Part shown: in pieces, positions 32,467 through 43,179 of the stretch
Numbering within the stretch: position 1 is the first letter of the stretch
How the letters are laid out: the number at the start of each line of letters is the position of its first letter
Assembly: GCF_963576675.1 (NCBI RefSeq)
Contig: NC_088913.1
Coordinates: 21,216,001 to 21,280,000, forward strand
Direction of reading: 5' to 3'
Source: Euphorbia lathyris
Lineage: Eukaryota > Streptophyta > Magnoliopsida > Malpighiales > Euphorbiaceae
Length of the DNA: 64,000 nt
Notes under the pieces: generated by a model
The model's database searches: none
What the model saw: only the letters and a program-made list of their open reading frames with translations
What the model was told of the DNA's origin: nothing
Program-made: the position numbers and the translations under genes

Positions 32467-34836
32467 CTACTCATAACGGTGCCTCCACCTTCTAACATAA
32501 TCCACAAACGGTTCCTCGGGGAATTGCCTAATTCTGTCCAGATCATCCAGGGATCCCATCCACGGAATGTACATTTCATATCTTGACACAAAGGCACTTC
32601 TGAGCGGTATCCAATGACCCATCTCCTCCTCTGATAGACCCTGATACCACAATAAGGCTTCACCCATCAAGGTTTCCGGAAAATGTTCATGCAACTCACA
32701 TTGCGGAAATCCAGCGTCATACATATGATTGCGGAATAACCTCGCGTGCTCCACAGGATCCTGGTATCCACCATACCTAGGCATTGCTAACACCGCATCA
32801 GGTGTTTGGTAAGACGGAGAATCAGGGGTTTGCTCTGCTAGCATCCATACTATATACTCCTTGATAAATCTCTTCGTCATTGCTGCCCAATCGGTCTTAA
32901 CATACATTGGCAACGACATGTACCACATTAACGGTTCACCCATCAACGAATTGCAAAACAAGCTAGTGATCTCTTCCTCTTTAAAACCCAAGGGCGCCAT
33001 AGCCGACAAGTAGAAGTGAAGGTGCTCCATTGGGTCCTTATTGCCGTTATACTTGCTAACCCTAGGCAACGGACGCTTGATAGGTCCAATCTGCATTGCG
33101 AAGCGCTTCGCAGTCCTGTCCTCAACTCTCTGGTACTTTTCTAGAAACAAATCCGACAACCGATCCCAATCATGCTTGCAAGAGCCTGGTAATGAATGGA
33201 ACCATTCCAGAGGCTCGCCTACCAGCGAATGGTGGAACCACTGGGCAATTTCATCTACTCCGAAGGATTCAATAAACATGTCGTGCATATATTCACGCAA
33301 GTGCACCTCGGGATTTCCCCCTCCACTAAACAGACCCAATTCCGGCACAATAGTTCGAGACGACCCTTCTCCTGTCTCTTCGGCGCTATCCTCGTCATAT
33401 GGTGCTCCACCATCCGATCCTTCTCCCATTGGTTCATCCTCTTGTTCTTCACCAAGGAAGGACACATACAGACCATTTCCCACATTATTCTTTTCGTTGG
33501 AGTCCAACAACTCCTCTACATCTTCCTCAAAGGATTCCATCACTACAGTTTCTGTAAAACCAGCTCCGATCGCGCTCACCCTATGATTAGGCAATGGATT
33601 GCGCCTAACGGAAGGGTTCACTGACGAAGGATCAGCTATCTTCTTCTCTTCGATTAAATCTTGGATTTCGTGTTTCAGCCTCTCACAATTCTCTATTGTA
33701 TGCCCATAACTGCTATGGAATTCACAATACCCTCTAGCCTGTATCTGCGGAGTAGGTTGAGCTTTGTTATATGGGGTAAGGGCTTTCAACAATCCCTTTT
33801 TCTGCAGACGCTCAAAAACTTTTGCGTAGGTCTGATCGAACTTGGCGAACCGCCTCTTTTCAATAGCATTAAGATCAACCACTTTCACTGCTGCGGATTC
33901 CGTACTCGCACTAGGCCCTCCGGCACTATATCCAGACTTCGTCCACTTGGTATAAGCTTTCTTTGGCTCCCCATCCCATTCAACAGTCAAGGCATAACAA
34001 TACATCTGATTGAAATCAGTAAATGGCATATACCGCAACTCATTCTTGATATACGGCAACGTGTTGCCAACCACCATTCGGATCTGATCCTGCTCGAGCG
34101 GCTTTTGTTTCATCACTGCGGCCTTAGCCCTCCATCTTTTCACAAAATCGGAAAAGGATTCCCCAGCCTATTGCTTAGTGCTCTCTAACTCTTTCAAAGT
34201 GACCTCAAGCATGGTGTTAAAGCTATATTGAGCGATGAATGACTTCGCTAATTCCTTCCAATCCCTCTTTGTCACCATCGGCAATGCATGGAACCATGTG
34301 AGGGCAGCCCCCTCTAGGTAGGTGTTAAATAGCCCTAGGACTTGATCCTCAGTCAGGATCGTGTGCTTTATCACAGCAACATACTGATTCATGTGAGCGG
34401 TGGGATCTCTCGTTCCATCGAACTTTTTCATGTCAGGGAGCCGGAATTTCAAAGGCAAAGTTGTTGCCGATAAACAATTCTTCAAGTTATAGAAGTCCTG
34501 ACTTCCGGAACTTCCTCCACGCAAGTCCTGCACTTCCTGTGTGATGTGTTGCTTCCACTCCTCTTCCTTAGCTTTCTCTTTCTCTAACTGTTTTCGGATA
34601 TAATCCTGATAATCCTCCTCATTCCCAAAGCGAGGACCATCGTTCACCTCATTCTCAGCACGCTTACTACCACTCTTGTTGTCCTTCAGTGCTAACTCAG
34701 CTAGCTGGGCCAAGATCGCGGCCAGCTGATCATTGATATTGTTCACAGAATTCTCCAATTCAGCCACTTTCTCGTCGGCCGCAGACATACTGACGGAAGA
34801 CTGAGTATACCCAGACGAAGATGATTCAGAAGCCAC
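32467..34836 (-). CDS. Element A Gag with four capsid-like modules and one zinc knuckle
   Basis: Two ORFs in the same frame are separated only by a TAG at 34168-34170. The first ATG is at 34788 (34836 is GTG). The N-terminus is polar with a short coiled coil. Module 1 (about 34140-34437) has FDGTRDPTAHM, LEGAALTWFHALP, DWKELAKSFIAQY and, after the TAG, GESFSDFVKRWR. A CX2HX4HX4C knuckle (CEFHSSYGHTIENC) lies at 33685-33726. Module 2 (33094-33342): GNPEVHLREY, LVGEPLEWFHSLP, DWDRLSDLFLEKY. Module 3 (32839-33063): GNKDPMEHLHFY, LMGEPLMWYMSLP, DWAAMTKRFIKEY. Module 4 (about 32420-32796): YQDPVEHARLF, LMGEALLWYQGLS, FVDYVRRWR. Module 1 is a standard Retrotrans_gag domain. Modules 2-4 sit between nucleocapsid and protease, where none is expected. 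Confidence 0.85.
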
Positions 34837-34849
34837 AACTACTGATTCT

Positions 34850-36864
34850 GAACTGTCTACTCATAGCTGATCAAACTGTCTGACAAGCCGATTACTCTCG
34901 CGAAACCACAACCGCTTAATGATGACGTCTGCGCGAACGGTATCCATTAGTATGTATGCATGATTGTATATGCATGATTCGTGGTGTGTGCGTTTATTTA
35001 TTTACGATTATAAGATAAGAAAAACAAACGTTAGTTCTATTTACACGTATCACAACATCTCTCTTCCACCCTTATTCCTCCACACACTCGTTGGTCCAGG
35101 TCTCTTTCCTAGGATTTTGGTTTTTGGCTCACATTGCGGTCCAGGGGACGCGTGATGCCATCGATTATTGCGGGAAATTAAATCATCCATCAGAAAATAC
35201 AGTTCGTTTTGACGTATCCACGTTCGGTGACTAAGAAATCGACCAAGTTGGATTGTCCTTTCAGAATAACTCGTCTTTTGTCCTTTTGCGAGACGCATTA
35301 GTTCGGGTTTTGACTCCCTTTGAGCGCATCTCAGTTTTTAGACGTGGTACAAGTTATTCTTCTAGTCCAATCGTTCGTTATTGTCAATGACTCGTTCCCT
35401 TTTGTTCGCGCGGGTTCGTGTCTCGATTTTTGGATTACAACGGGATCTTTTGGATCTATCGAGAGACATAACCACGTGTTTATTTAGTGATGGAATCACT
35501 TTTGGATTTTATTTTAGGGAACGGACTCATCGCGTAACGTGTTTGTTCTTAGCGTCGAGGATTCGTTTGCTCATTTTGCTACGTGAAAAGACGGCGAGTC
35601 TTATTTTGAGCGCACGATAATCTTTCGGCTAATTACAACCCTTTGTTCCTCCCAACCCACGGGATATATCATCTCAGTGTGGTTATAGAAAATCAACGTT
35701 TCGTTGAATCGTATGTTTATTCGAGGCGAGGATATTACCGTTCTCTTTCCTTTAGGCACGAATTAAGCAAACACGTACATCGGGCCATATTTCTTGCAGT
35801 TTTGGTAACGGTCGAAATGATCGAGTCGTTAGTCAAAACCCGCAGTCTCATCCATATGGCGCAATTATATGGTTTGGCTTAATTCGGCTTCGAGATTTTA
35901 AACGGGGTATACACTCGTTCGAGGCACGTATTCAACGACATTGGTTTATTTTCTTTAACTACTCGTGGGATTAACATATATCGTAGATTCAGAATGATTT
36001 TGGTCGTTTAGTTCATTTTTGTCTTTTTATTTTCTTAGTCACCTTTTGCGGACACGTCCATTTCTCTTAAGAATGACACAAGGCATAACGTAAGAGCTCG
36101 TCTTTTATTCGGAAGGGACGGGCTACTTGTGCGAAACTTTTCACATTACAACAAGGTCGTTCGAAACAGAAATGTTCTTCGTTTTCATTTCGTCGTGATC
36201 TCGTTTTATCCCAATTTATCTAAAGAATGTGAATAACGGCTACTGTTAATATAGTCTTTTGTATCGAAATGTAACTATCCTTAACACCGAACCGATTCAT
36301 ACTAATACGTGCTTACGTCATAACGTATTTCCTGAACACGTGCCTTCGTCGGGACACCGAAAGGGACAAGGCGGGTCGCACATGTTCATTCATACGAGAT
36401 AACTAAGTCGTCTTTAGTTCAAATCGTTTCGATGTTTTAGGGTAATTAGTATGTCGATTCATGAGTATATATTAACGCATCGTCTTATTTTCTTTACATA
36501 CTTTAGGATTAGACACGTATCATGGCGATTTGAAAACACGAACTGATTCATTTATCACATCAAAAATAGTAACGGGTGATCCTATGGAAACTTCTAAGGC
36601 TACTATATGCTGACACGGCTAACCGCGGGACCTCACAGGACCGCACAGATTCGCCCCTAACAAATGGATGGGGACCCTCTGGCGCCTTACTATAAGGGGG
36701 AACTTACGCTAGCCTCTTTCGAGCAACGAATGGACTCTCGCTAGAGGTTTCGCGGAAATTACCCAAAGGGTTTGCAATAATGCACATGAATGCATACGAA
36801 AAGAAGTAAAACGATCCGTCCCCGTTAAGGGCTTAATACACGCCTTCCGGAATCAAATTTCTCG
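34850..36864 (-). other. Element A 5' leader (primer site to gag), non-coding
   Basis: About 2 kb between primer site and gag with no coding features. Small ORFs occur on both strands but have no domains. The same leader is present in element B (52043-53880), keeping general alignment, which shows it is part of the family. Long leaders are usual in Tat/Ogre elements. Confidence 0.7.
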
Positions 36865-36884
36865 CTTCCCCAGCAGAGTCGCCA
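36865..36884 (-). other. Primer-binding site of element A
   Basis: On the minus strand TGGCGACTCTGCTGGGGAAG begins two bases after the 5' LTR end (TCTAACA-AG). It starts with TGG, complementary to tRNA CCA. Element B has the identical site at 52023-52042. I cannot name the tRNA with certainty; Ogre elements are reported to use tRNA-Arg. Confidence 0.75.
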
Positions 36885-36886
36885 CT

Positions 36887-39454
36887 TGTTAGACGAGGTG
36901 CCGCGGCCTAATCTCCCGGGTGGACCGGGGGGTGGACAACCTCATGGCGACGTAAGCGGTGATTGGCGCCGAAAGCAACCAATCGTGAAATCAAGCTGCT
37001 CGGCAGGACCGGAGCTCGGAGATATGAAAGAGTCGCCACCCACGAATGGGAAAATGAACACCGATCCCTTGCGGGAGACCGGTGTGGGTTCGGGAAACTT
37101 AGGTACGAGCCGAGAAGGCTAGCTCCTTTCCGGAGAAAGCCTACTAGGCACCCCGACATCGCCCGGTTATGAACCACCGGCCTCCTACTCAGCATGTTAG
37201 GCGATAACGGACTAATCGTATACTTCTTTAAGTTTAAAATTCATTTGAAAACCTTTTTCTTTCTTTTTTCAGAAACCGTTTTGAGCATATATTATTGGAA
37301 AGCCATACTAGTAAAGAATCACCCATTTATGTTATACATACACAGAGGAGGGGGAGAAAGAAGTGATTTATTTACAACTTCATTTACATGTCACGCTGTG
37401 TGTTTATTCTACACTAACTTATTTTCCCCAAAACGAGTTTATTTACATGGTTCGCACCTTAATCATCGTTGGAACGATTTAGGTGCATTTTAAAACCCCG
37501 TTTGATGAAGTTTTACCCGAATCGCCGTTGGAACGACTCGAGTGTTTGAAAATAGTAGGTAAAATATATCTATACTTTAAAAATGTGAAAATAGTAGGTA
37601 CAATATATCTATACTTTAAAAATGTGAAAATAGTAAGTAAATCCTATAACTAAGAAAATAATATTCATCCAAAAATAATTTCCTTCAATAACCACTAAAA
37701 TAATCCAAATATCCCAAAACTACATATATACATATCTATTATAGTTTTAAATATAAAAAATAACATATACTAATATATATTAATTATTTCCTAAAATACC
37801 CAAGTAAATAATCTTCAAAATAGAATCTAATAGAGCCTAAATGAATAAAAAGAAAGACATATATATACATATACTTGTATTGTAAAATAGAATAATAATA
37901 AAAAAGCATACAAATATTCTAAAATAATTACATACTAAAGGTCTAAAATAATTTGAAAAACATATATTACATAACTATACATATATATATTAAGGATTAA
38001 AAGCTTAAAAGTTAAGAAAAAGGGACTGAAATGGCATCTTTTACGTTTTGGCAGATTTACCGATGGGAAATCCGTCGGTAAACAGCATTTACAGAAATGA
38101 CAAATTATGGCAGCACTCCAATATTTTCCAGATTTATTCGAAAGCTTTAAATTAAATCTAATTCAATTGTTTTGGATTTCCGAACTACCAAAAATGGATC
38201 ATAGTCGAAAACGGAAGTTCCTAAACGTCGTTTTTTTTATTTCAAATCATTATTTGGAAATTTCTGTTAAATTAAAAACTTGTAATTACAACGTTTTCGA
38301 TACCCGAACTACCTTTTTATCGGATCACGGTTCGTATTGGGATATCAAAACGAGGTTTTTTATTTTAAAACAAAACCGAATTTTATTCAACACGAAATGG
38401 AAATTAAATAAATACGCTAATTAAATAAAATGTGACAACATAAATAAATAACTAAATAAATAAAAACTATAACATAAAAATAAATAGGAGAAGAAGATAA
38501 ATAAAATAAAATAAAAGAGAGTCTAGTCCTCGGATAATACCTTAAATTCGGTATCTGACAGTCGAAGCCGATTGATTCCACGAACCACGATCTTCCGTTT
38601 TTAATGAAAATTTAGTAAAAATTGAACTTTAGGAAATTTGGAATTTTTGAGAAAAAAAAATATTTTTCTCAAAAAAATTCACTCTCTCTCTAAAAATGTT
38701 TAGAGTGAGAAAGCTCTCTCCAAAAATCCCCCTCTTGCATTGGGATCCGTGCCCCTTTTTATAGGGAAACGGGTCCCGGAACAATGGGCGACGCCCGAGT
38801 AAAATCGGGCGTCGCCCAAAGCCGTTGGGCGGCCGCCCAACAATTGTTGGGCGGTCTCCCAACAGCGTTGGCCGAGCGCCCAACTCGCTGTTGGGCGCGC
38901 GCGCCCAACTGCCGTTGGGCGTCCGCCCGACGCGATTGGGCGCTCGCGCCCGCCTACCGTTGGGCTTCCGCCCGACGCGGTCGGGCACTCGATCAATGGT
39001 CGCCGGGGCGCGTCTCATGTCGTCGGGCGTGCACGCCCCGCGGCCGTCGAGCTCGCGCTCCGTGCCGTCGGGCGTTCACGCGTCGTGACCGCCGAACGCG
39101 TGTTCCGCACTGCCGGGCGCACACGCCTCGTGGCCGACGAGCGCGCGTCCCGTGCCACCAAGCTCGTGTCTTGCTCGGACACCGAGCGCGTACCATGCAT
39201 GGTTGGATGCGTGCGTCCAACAAACGTCGAGAGCGCGCCTTGCGTCGTCGAGCGGGCGTCCGACTGTCGTCGAACGCGCGCCGGCCGCCGCTAAACACTC
39301 GCACCGTGCCGTTAAGTATTCGCGAGCTATCCGATCGACAACAGCGACCGAATGTAACTTATTTATTTTATTATTTTTGAAACTTTCGGAATCAATCGCT
39401 TTAACCGTCTTGTTTTCAGGTTTTCGTCATAGGTCCTCCGACTCGGTGTCTACA
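36887..39454 (-). repeat. Element A 5' LTR (2568 bp)
   Basis: It matches the left LTR throughout, with scattered substitutions. A deletion and local rearrangement near 37550 removes about 540 bp, including the third stem-loop, and leaves a short duplication of GTGAAAATAGTAGGTA. Stem-loops 1 and 2 are at about 37453-37487 and 37518-37540. The U3 palindrome island is 38785-39330 and differs in palindrome number from the left LTR. The TATA box is at 38757-38763. Confidence 0.92.
38785..39330. repeat. GC-rich palindrome island in U3 of 5' LTR
   Basis: The same perfect hairpin (arms 38785-38798 and 38805-38818) is followed by TTGGGCGGCCGCCCAA and related dyads (38825-38990), then degenerate CpG-rich repeats. 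It holds more dyads than the 3' LTR copy, so the array has changed length since insertion. Confidence 0.85.
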
Positions 39455-39459
39455 CACGT

Positions 39460-40432
39460 ATATAGAAACGGAAATTGCAAGTCATATATCATAAATATGG
39501 AGAATAAAAAATAGTGAATACAACCAAGCCTAGTACATAGGAAGAGTGCAAGCTAGTTAGCAAGCGAAGAGGAAAGAATCGGCCCTCGGAACTCGCCAAC
39601 CGGACTCAAGGCCGTCGCTTAGGACTTGGAGGTGGAACTTTCGAGCTTGGTGAATCGGGGAAGGAACGGAACTTTGATGGAATGCCGGGATCAACGAACA
39701 AGCCCGAAAGGGGAGAGTTTTTATTACATAAATCAAGTCTCACACCAAGACTATACAAAACAATATAGAAAGTAATCTAGGAGTAGATAGGTAGAAGTCC
39801 CCTGGTGTGTGTGTAAATGAGTGCTAGTCACTCTTATTTATACATCAAGCTAAGGGCAGAATTGTAATTTAACAAGGTACAAGTATGGAGGTACATAATT
39901 TGGTGCAGAATCCTCAGGACACGCCCTGCGTATGGGAGGAGACGCCCTGCGTGTCTTGCTATACGCCCCGCGTGTCTGAGCTCCTGGTATCTTATTGCTC
40001 GAATTTCCCTATGTACGCCCCGCGTGTCCCAAAACACGCCCCGCGTATTGCTAGTTGACTTAGGGGACAATGCAGTCTGACCTTCAGGATTGGGTTAATC
40101 ATGTCCTGACAAACACCATACGCCCTGCGTGTGCTGAGTAGATCCCATGTGGTGGTTCAGGATTGATCAATCATTTCTGACTTGCTTGTCTGTATGCCCT
40201 GCGTGTATGGTATTTTGTACCTGCGAAATACACTTCTCACGAGCCGAGTTAGCTTGACATTTTATTCTCTAAATTCAACTAAAAAATAAAGGAAATTACC
40301 CGAAAGCTCGGTTTTTATTTTTATTTCATTATTTTATTAAAACGCATTATTTTTGTAATTAAATTATTTATTTAGCTCGAAAATAGATCGTAAACCACGC
40401 TAAAAGATAGGGACGAAATGCCCCTATCAAAC
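39460..40432 (-). repeat. Element D 3' LTR, part 2 (U3 side)
   Basis: It resumes after the CACGT duplication. On the minus strand it begins TGATAGGGGC at 40432. A TATA box (TATAAATA, 39835-39842) is followed on the minus strand by the R/U5 part. Between 39910 and 40215 lie about nine ACGCCCTGCGT/ACGCCCCGCGT motifs, described among the findings. Confidence 0.68.
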
Positions 40433-42285
40433 CTCCTCGGACTTTAAAGTTTTACTTGTCCTCAAGTAAAAGAAATCGAAAGACAAGGGATTGAGATGAT
40501 TAAGAAACAAACCTTCGAGGTTTTACCAAGTGCGTGGTTTCAAAGCTACGGTTTTATGCAAAGGTTTCGGTAAGTAACTACGCAAACAATTTGAGTACAA
40601 AACTTGTTTGAAACCTCCATGATCAAGATTAATAGGAGATATTAATGGGGGTTGATTATCTTTTGAGAGCCCGATAGTACCTCACCAAGGGGTTTCGCTC
40701 TTACGCTCAATTTTAGGTGGGTCGGTGTTTTATCGCTCTTCTTTGTACTTACTCGAGATCACGTTGAATTTGCATTTTTATCCGGGCCTTTCCTCCTACT
40801 TTTATGGTTTAGGCAATATTAAAAATGAATCCGGAGGGGGGTTGTAATGTGGGAGGCTCTTTAGTTGGTGTTTGAGAAACTGATGTTCCAAAATACCAAC
40901 TTATGATCGCACCGCATTTTGCTCCAGCCTTAGCGAATTCTATAAGATATTTCAAAATTGCTCGGGTGGAGCTTGAGAATGCCTTTTTATTATTTTTTTT
41001 TATTGTATCCTTTGCTTTGATAGAGGCAAAAAAAACAAAATTTTGAAAGCTTATGGTGCTCATTTGCTAAGGTCGTGACTTATTTCGGGTAATTTGGGTG
41101 CAAATTGATTTTGTCGGTATTCGAACAAGAGGAAAAAAAAGGGTGAATGATAAAGGGGTATTGAAAAAAATGGGTTATTAGGCTAGAAGGGGTTTCCTAA
41201 TGTTTAATGAAAACGAGAAAAATAAATTAGGAAAAATTAGCCTAAGTGGGTTCGGTTTATCATCTATTGCCGTTTTTTACCAAAAGTAAGTGTACTTATC
41301 CCGGTATTGGATGCAAATTCTATGAGTCGAGTGAAGTCAAAGCCCTCGAAAAATTGTGAAAGAATTAGAGTTCTCGTACGAACTCTTTTAGGCTCAAAAT
41401 TAGCTCACAAAGATTCGGGTTTCAATTGTGTACTATCAAGTTTTCGCTAAATTCTCAACTATCCCGTTTTTATTGCCTTTTAAACTTCATTATGGAAATG
41501 ACTCGTGGGTTAGGACTCAAATGCTTTAAATTAGTACAAACCTACATTTTGCATAAATTCCCTAACTTCGAAACTAAGACCAAAATTTCTTAATGAAAGC
41601 AATCCTTTATTTCGATGTCTTTACTTTTAAGGACAAATAACGGAACTATAGTTGATTTCCGAGGGAGGTGGTGTGCCGGAATGATTTATGAGCTCAATAA
41701 ATTTGCTTAATTATTTTGACAAAAAATTTTTTTTATTTATTTTTATTTTTGTTTTTGTTTAGTGCAAAACAAGCTGAAAGTGCGGGGTTGCACGTCCCTC
41801 CGCGTGTTTAAAAATGACGTTTATTCCAAAAACGTCGCAAAAGAAAAGAAGAAAAACGAAAACAAAAATAAAGATAAGGCTGGAAAAGAAGGGGCCCAGA
41901 CCGCTGGTCCCCACGCAGGGCGTGCTAGAAGAGGCGCCCTGCGCAAAAAGGTGCTTATTAAACACGTTGGGATCAGAGGCGGGAACACGCGGGGCATGCC
42001 CAAGGGGACGCCCTGCGTGTTTCAGCTCCTGATCACGTTATTGCGTAATTAACTGGAACACGCGGGGCGTGCCCACAGGGGCGCCCCGCGTGATCGTTAA
42101 ATTTTTGGGCAGAGACTTAAAGACGCGGGGCGCAATTGGGGACCGCGTGTTTGAGTCTCTGAATAGTTATTAAGCACAAAAATGAAGGGACGCGGGGCGT
42201 GTCATGGGGTACGCCCCGCGTCGATTTATTACAAAAAGTAAAATTAAACGAAAAACAATACGAAACACAAATCGAAATAACTAAT
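40433..42285. other. Element D non-coding internal region
   Basis: It starts with the polypurine side of the LTR (minus strand GTCCGAGGAGGTT) and the CTTGAGGACAAG phrase. No coding from 40433 to 41758. 41900-42230 carries about nine GC-rich ACGCCCCGCGT-type motifs on both strands, directly after the stop of the ORF at 42286. Confidence 0.55.
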
Positions 42286-42940
42286 TTAGAAGAAACGGAA
42301 AGTACATGAACAATAAAAAGAAAAATATGACAAGAAAGATAAAAAGGAAGGGGAATTATTATTGGGGTGGAGGCGGATTGCCACGAATGTTGAAGTGGGC
42401 GAAGAAAGTGTTGGTGAAAGCGTCAAAGTTGGCCCGATCTTCTCGGCGTTGCGCCTCAAGCGCATCAAAACGGGTGTTGACAGTGGCGTTGAGGCTCTCG
42501 AATCGAGAATCGAAATGGGCCCGGTCTTGACGTTGTTGGGCTTCCACCGCACCCAACCGGGAATAAATGTCATTGAAATCGGGGTTGGGTGGTGGGCTGA
42601 AATTAAGCCCCATGTCCGAGTCCGAACCGCTATCCCCGTCATAGTGGGTGGCCTCCGTGTCTTGGGCTGCCCTCGAACTTTCTCCCGGACCGAAAGTAGG
42701 CTGCCCAATTGATTTGAAAGCATTTTTACTTAGCGGCCGTGGTTCGTGGCTTGGAAGGCGGTTCAGGGTGTTAGCACCGAGGGCGGAGGTGGCGAAGATA
42801 GTGATGAGGTGGCCCAAACCAAGTTGAGCCCGCTTTCGTCGTGGCATAGCGTGGAGGTGGACCGCCACGAGATAAGACCAGTCGTAAGCGAGCTTATTTA
42901 CAGCACAATAGAGGGCCAGAAGCTCGTGAATGTTCACTTT
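42286..42940 (-). pseudogene. Athila-type ORF remnant, post-pol position
   Basis: On the minus strand it reads VKVNIHELLALYCAVNKLAY and HLITIFATSALG, a pattern seen in the C-terminal half of the Athila-type ORF (retrotransposon ORF-1 or Transposase_32-like proteins). A Ser/Asp-rich segment and two repeats of a coiled-coil motif follow (RLGAVEAQQRQDRAHFDSRF and RFDALEAQRREDRANFD), with end NPPPPQ. The N-terminal half is missing: at 42940 coding runs into a piece of LTR. In Athila such ORFs lie between pol and the 3' LTR, as here. Confidence 0.55.
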
Positions 42941-43179
42941 GACGCCCTGCGTGTATGGTATTTTGTACCTGCGAAATACACTTCTCACGAGCCGAGTTAG
43001 CTTGACATTTTATTCTCTAAATTCAACTAAAAAATAAAGGAAATCACCCGAAAGCTCGGTTTTTATTTTTATTTCATTATTTTATTAAAACGCATTATTT
43101 TTGTAATTAAACTTATTTATTTAGCTCGAAAATAGATCGTAAACCACGCTAAAAGATAGGGACGAAATGCCTCTATCAC
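42941..43179 (-). repeat. Element D 5' LTR fragment (239 bp)
   Basis: It matches 40196-40432 almost base for base (about three differences). On the minus strand it begins TGATAGAGGCATTTCG, the LTR start, and breaks off at an ACGCCCTGCGT motif, where the ORF at 42940 begins. The rest of the 5' LTR and most of the internal region are deleted. The right flank does not continue the Copia LTR. Confidence 0.7.

Larger units (their letters stand above)
19568..39454 (-). mobile_element. Element A: complete Tat/Ogre-lineage Ty3/Gypsy retrotransposon (19.9 kb)
   Basis: Two LTRs in direct orientation, terminal TGT..ACA, and the 5-bp target duplication CACGT on both sides (19563-19567 and 39455-39459) define the element exactly. 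On the minus strand the order is 5' LTR (39454-36887), primer site, ~2 kb leader, gag, protease, RT, RNase H, a second RNase H, integrase, an antisense PMD gene, a 39-bp tandem array, polypurine tract and 3' LTR (22572-19568). Dual RNase H, large size, long LTRs and antisense extra ORFs are known for the Tat group (Ogre, Retand, RIRE2, Grande). Two in-frame TAG codons and two frameshifts interrupt the polyprotein. Confidence 0.93.
18702..43179 (-). mobile_element. Element D: internally deleted Athila-like Ty3/Gypsy, split by element A
   Basis: Read on the minus strand, an LTR begins TGATAGGGGCATTTCG at 40432 and ends CGCTAACA at 18702. Element A (19568-39454) is inserted in it, so the LTR is 18702-19567 plus 39460-40432, about 1.84 kb. 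Right of 40432 lies a phrase found at the 3' end of Athila-type internal regions (CTTGAGGACAAGTAAA, about 40450-40468, minus). A 239-bp copy of the LTR start lies at 42941-43179 and differs at only about three positions. The internal region is about 2.5 kb with one Athila-like ORF, so gag-pol is deleted. The left flank is CAAGA; the right flank CCGTT does not match, so one end is rearranged. Confidence 0.65.

Noticed and set aside
31439..33624. Plus-strand ORFs opposite gag-protease (up to 181 codons)
   Set aside because: They are shadows of the minus-strand polyprotein, whose domains are clear.
35381..35882. Small ORFs in the leader of element A, with counterparts in element B (53025-53525)
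   Set aside because: Similarity follows nucleotide homology of the leader. No domain and no sign of codon constraint.
19568..39454. Endogenous pararetrovirus as explanation for element A
   Set aside because: LTRs, target duplication and integrase with a DDE triad show an LTR retrotransposon. No movement or coat protein is seen.
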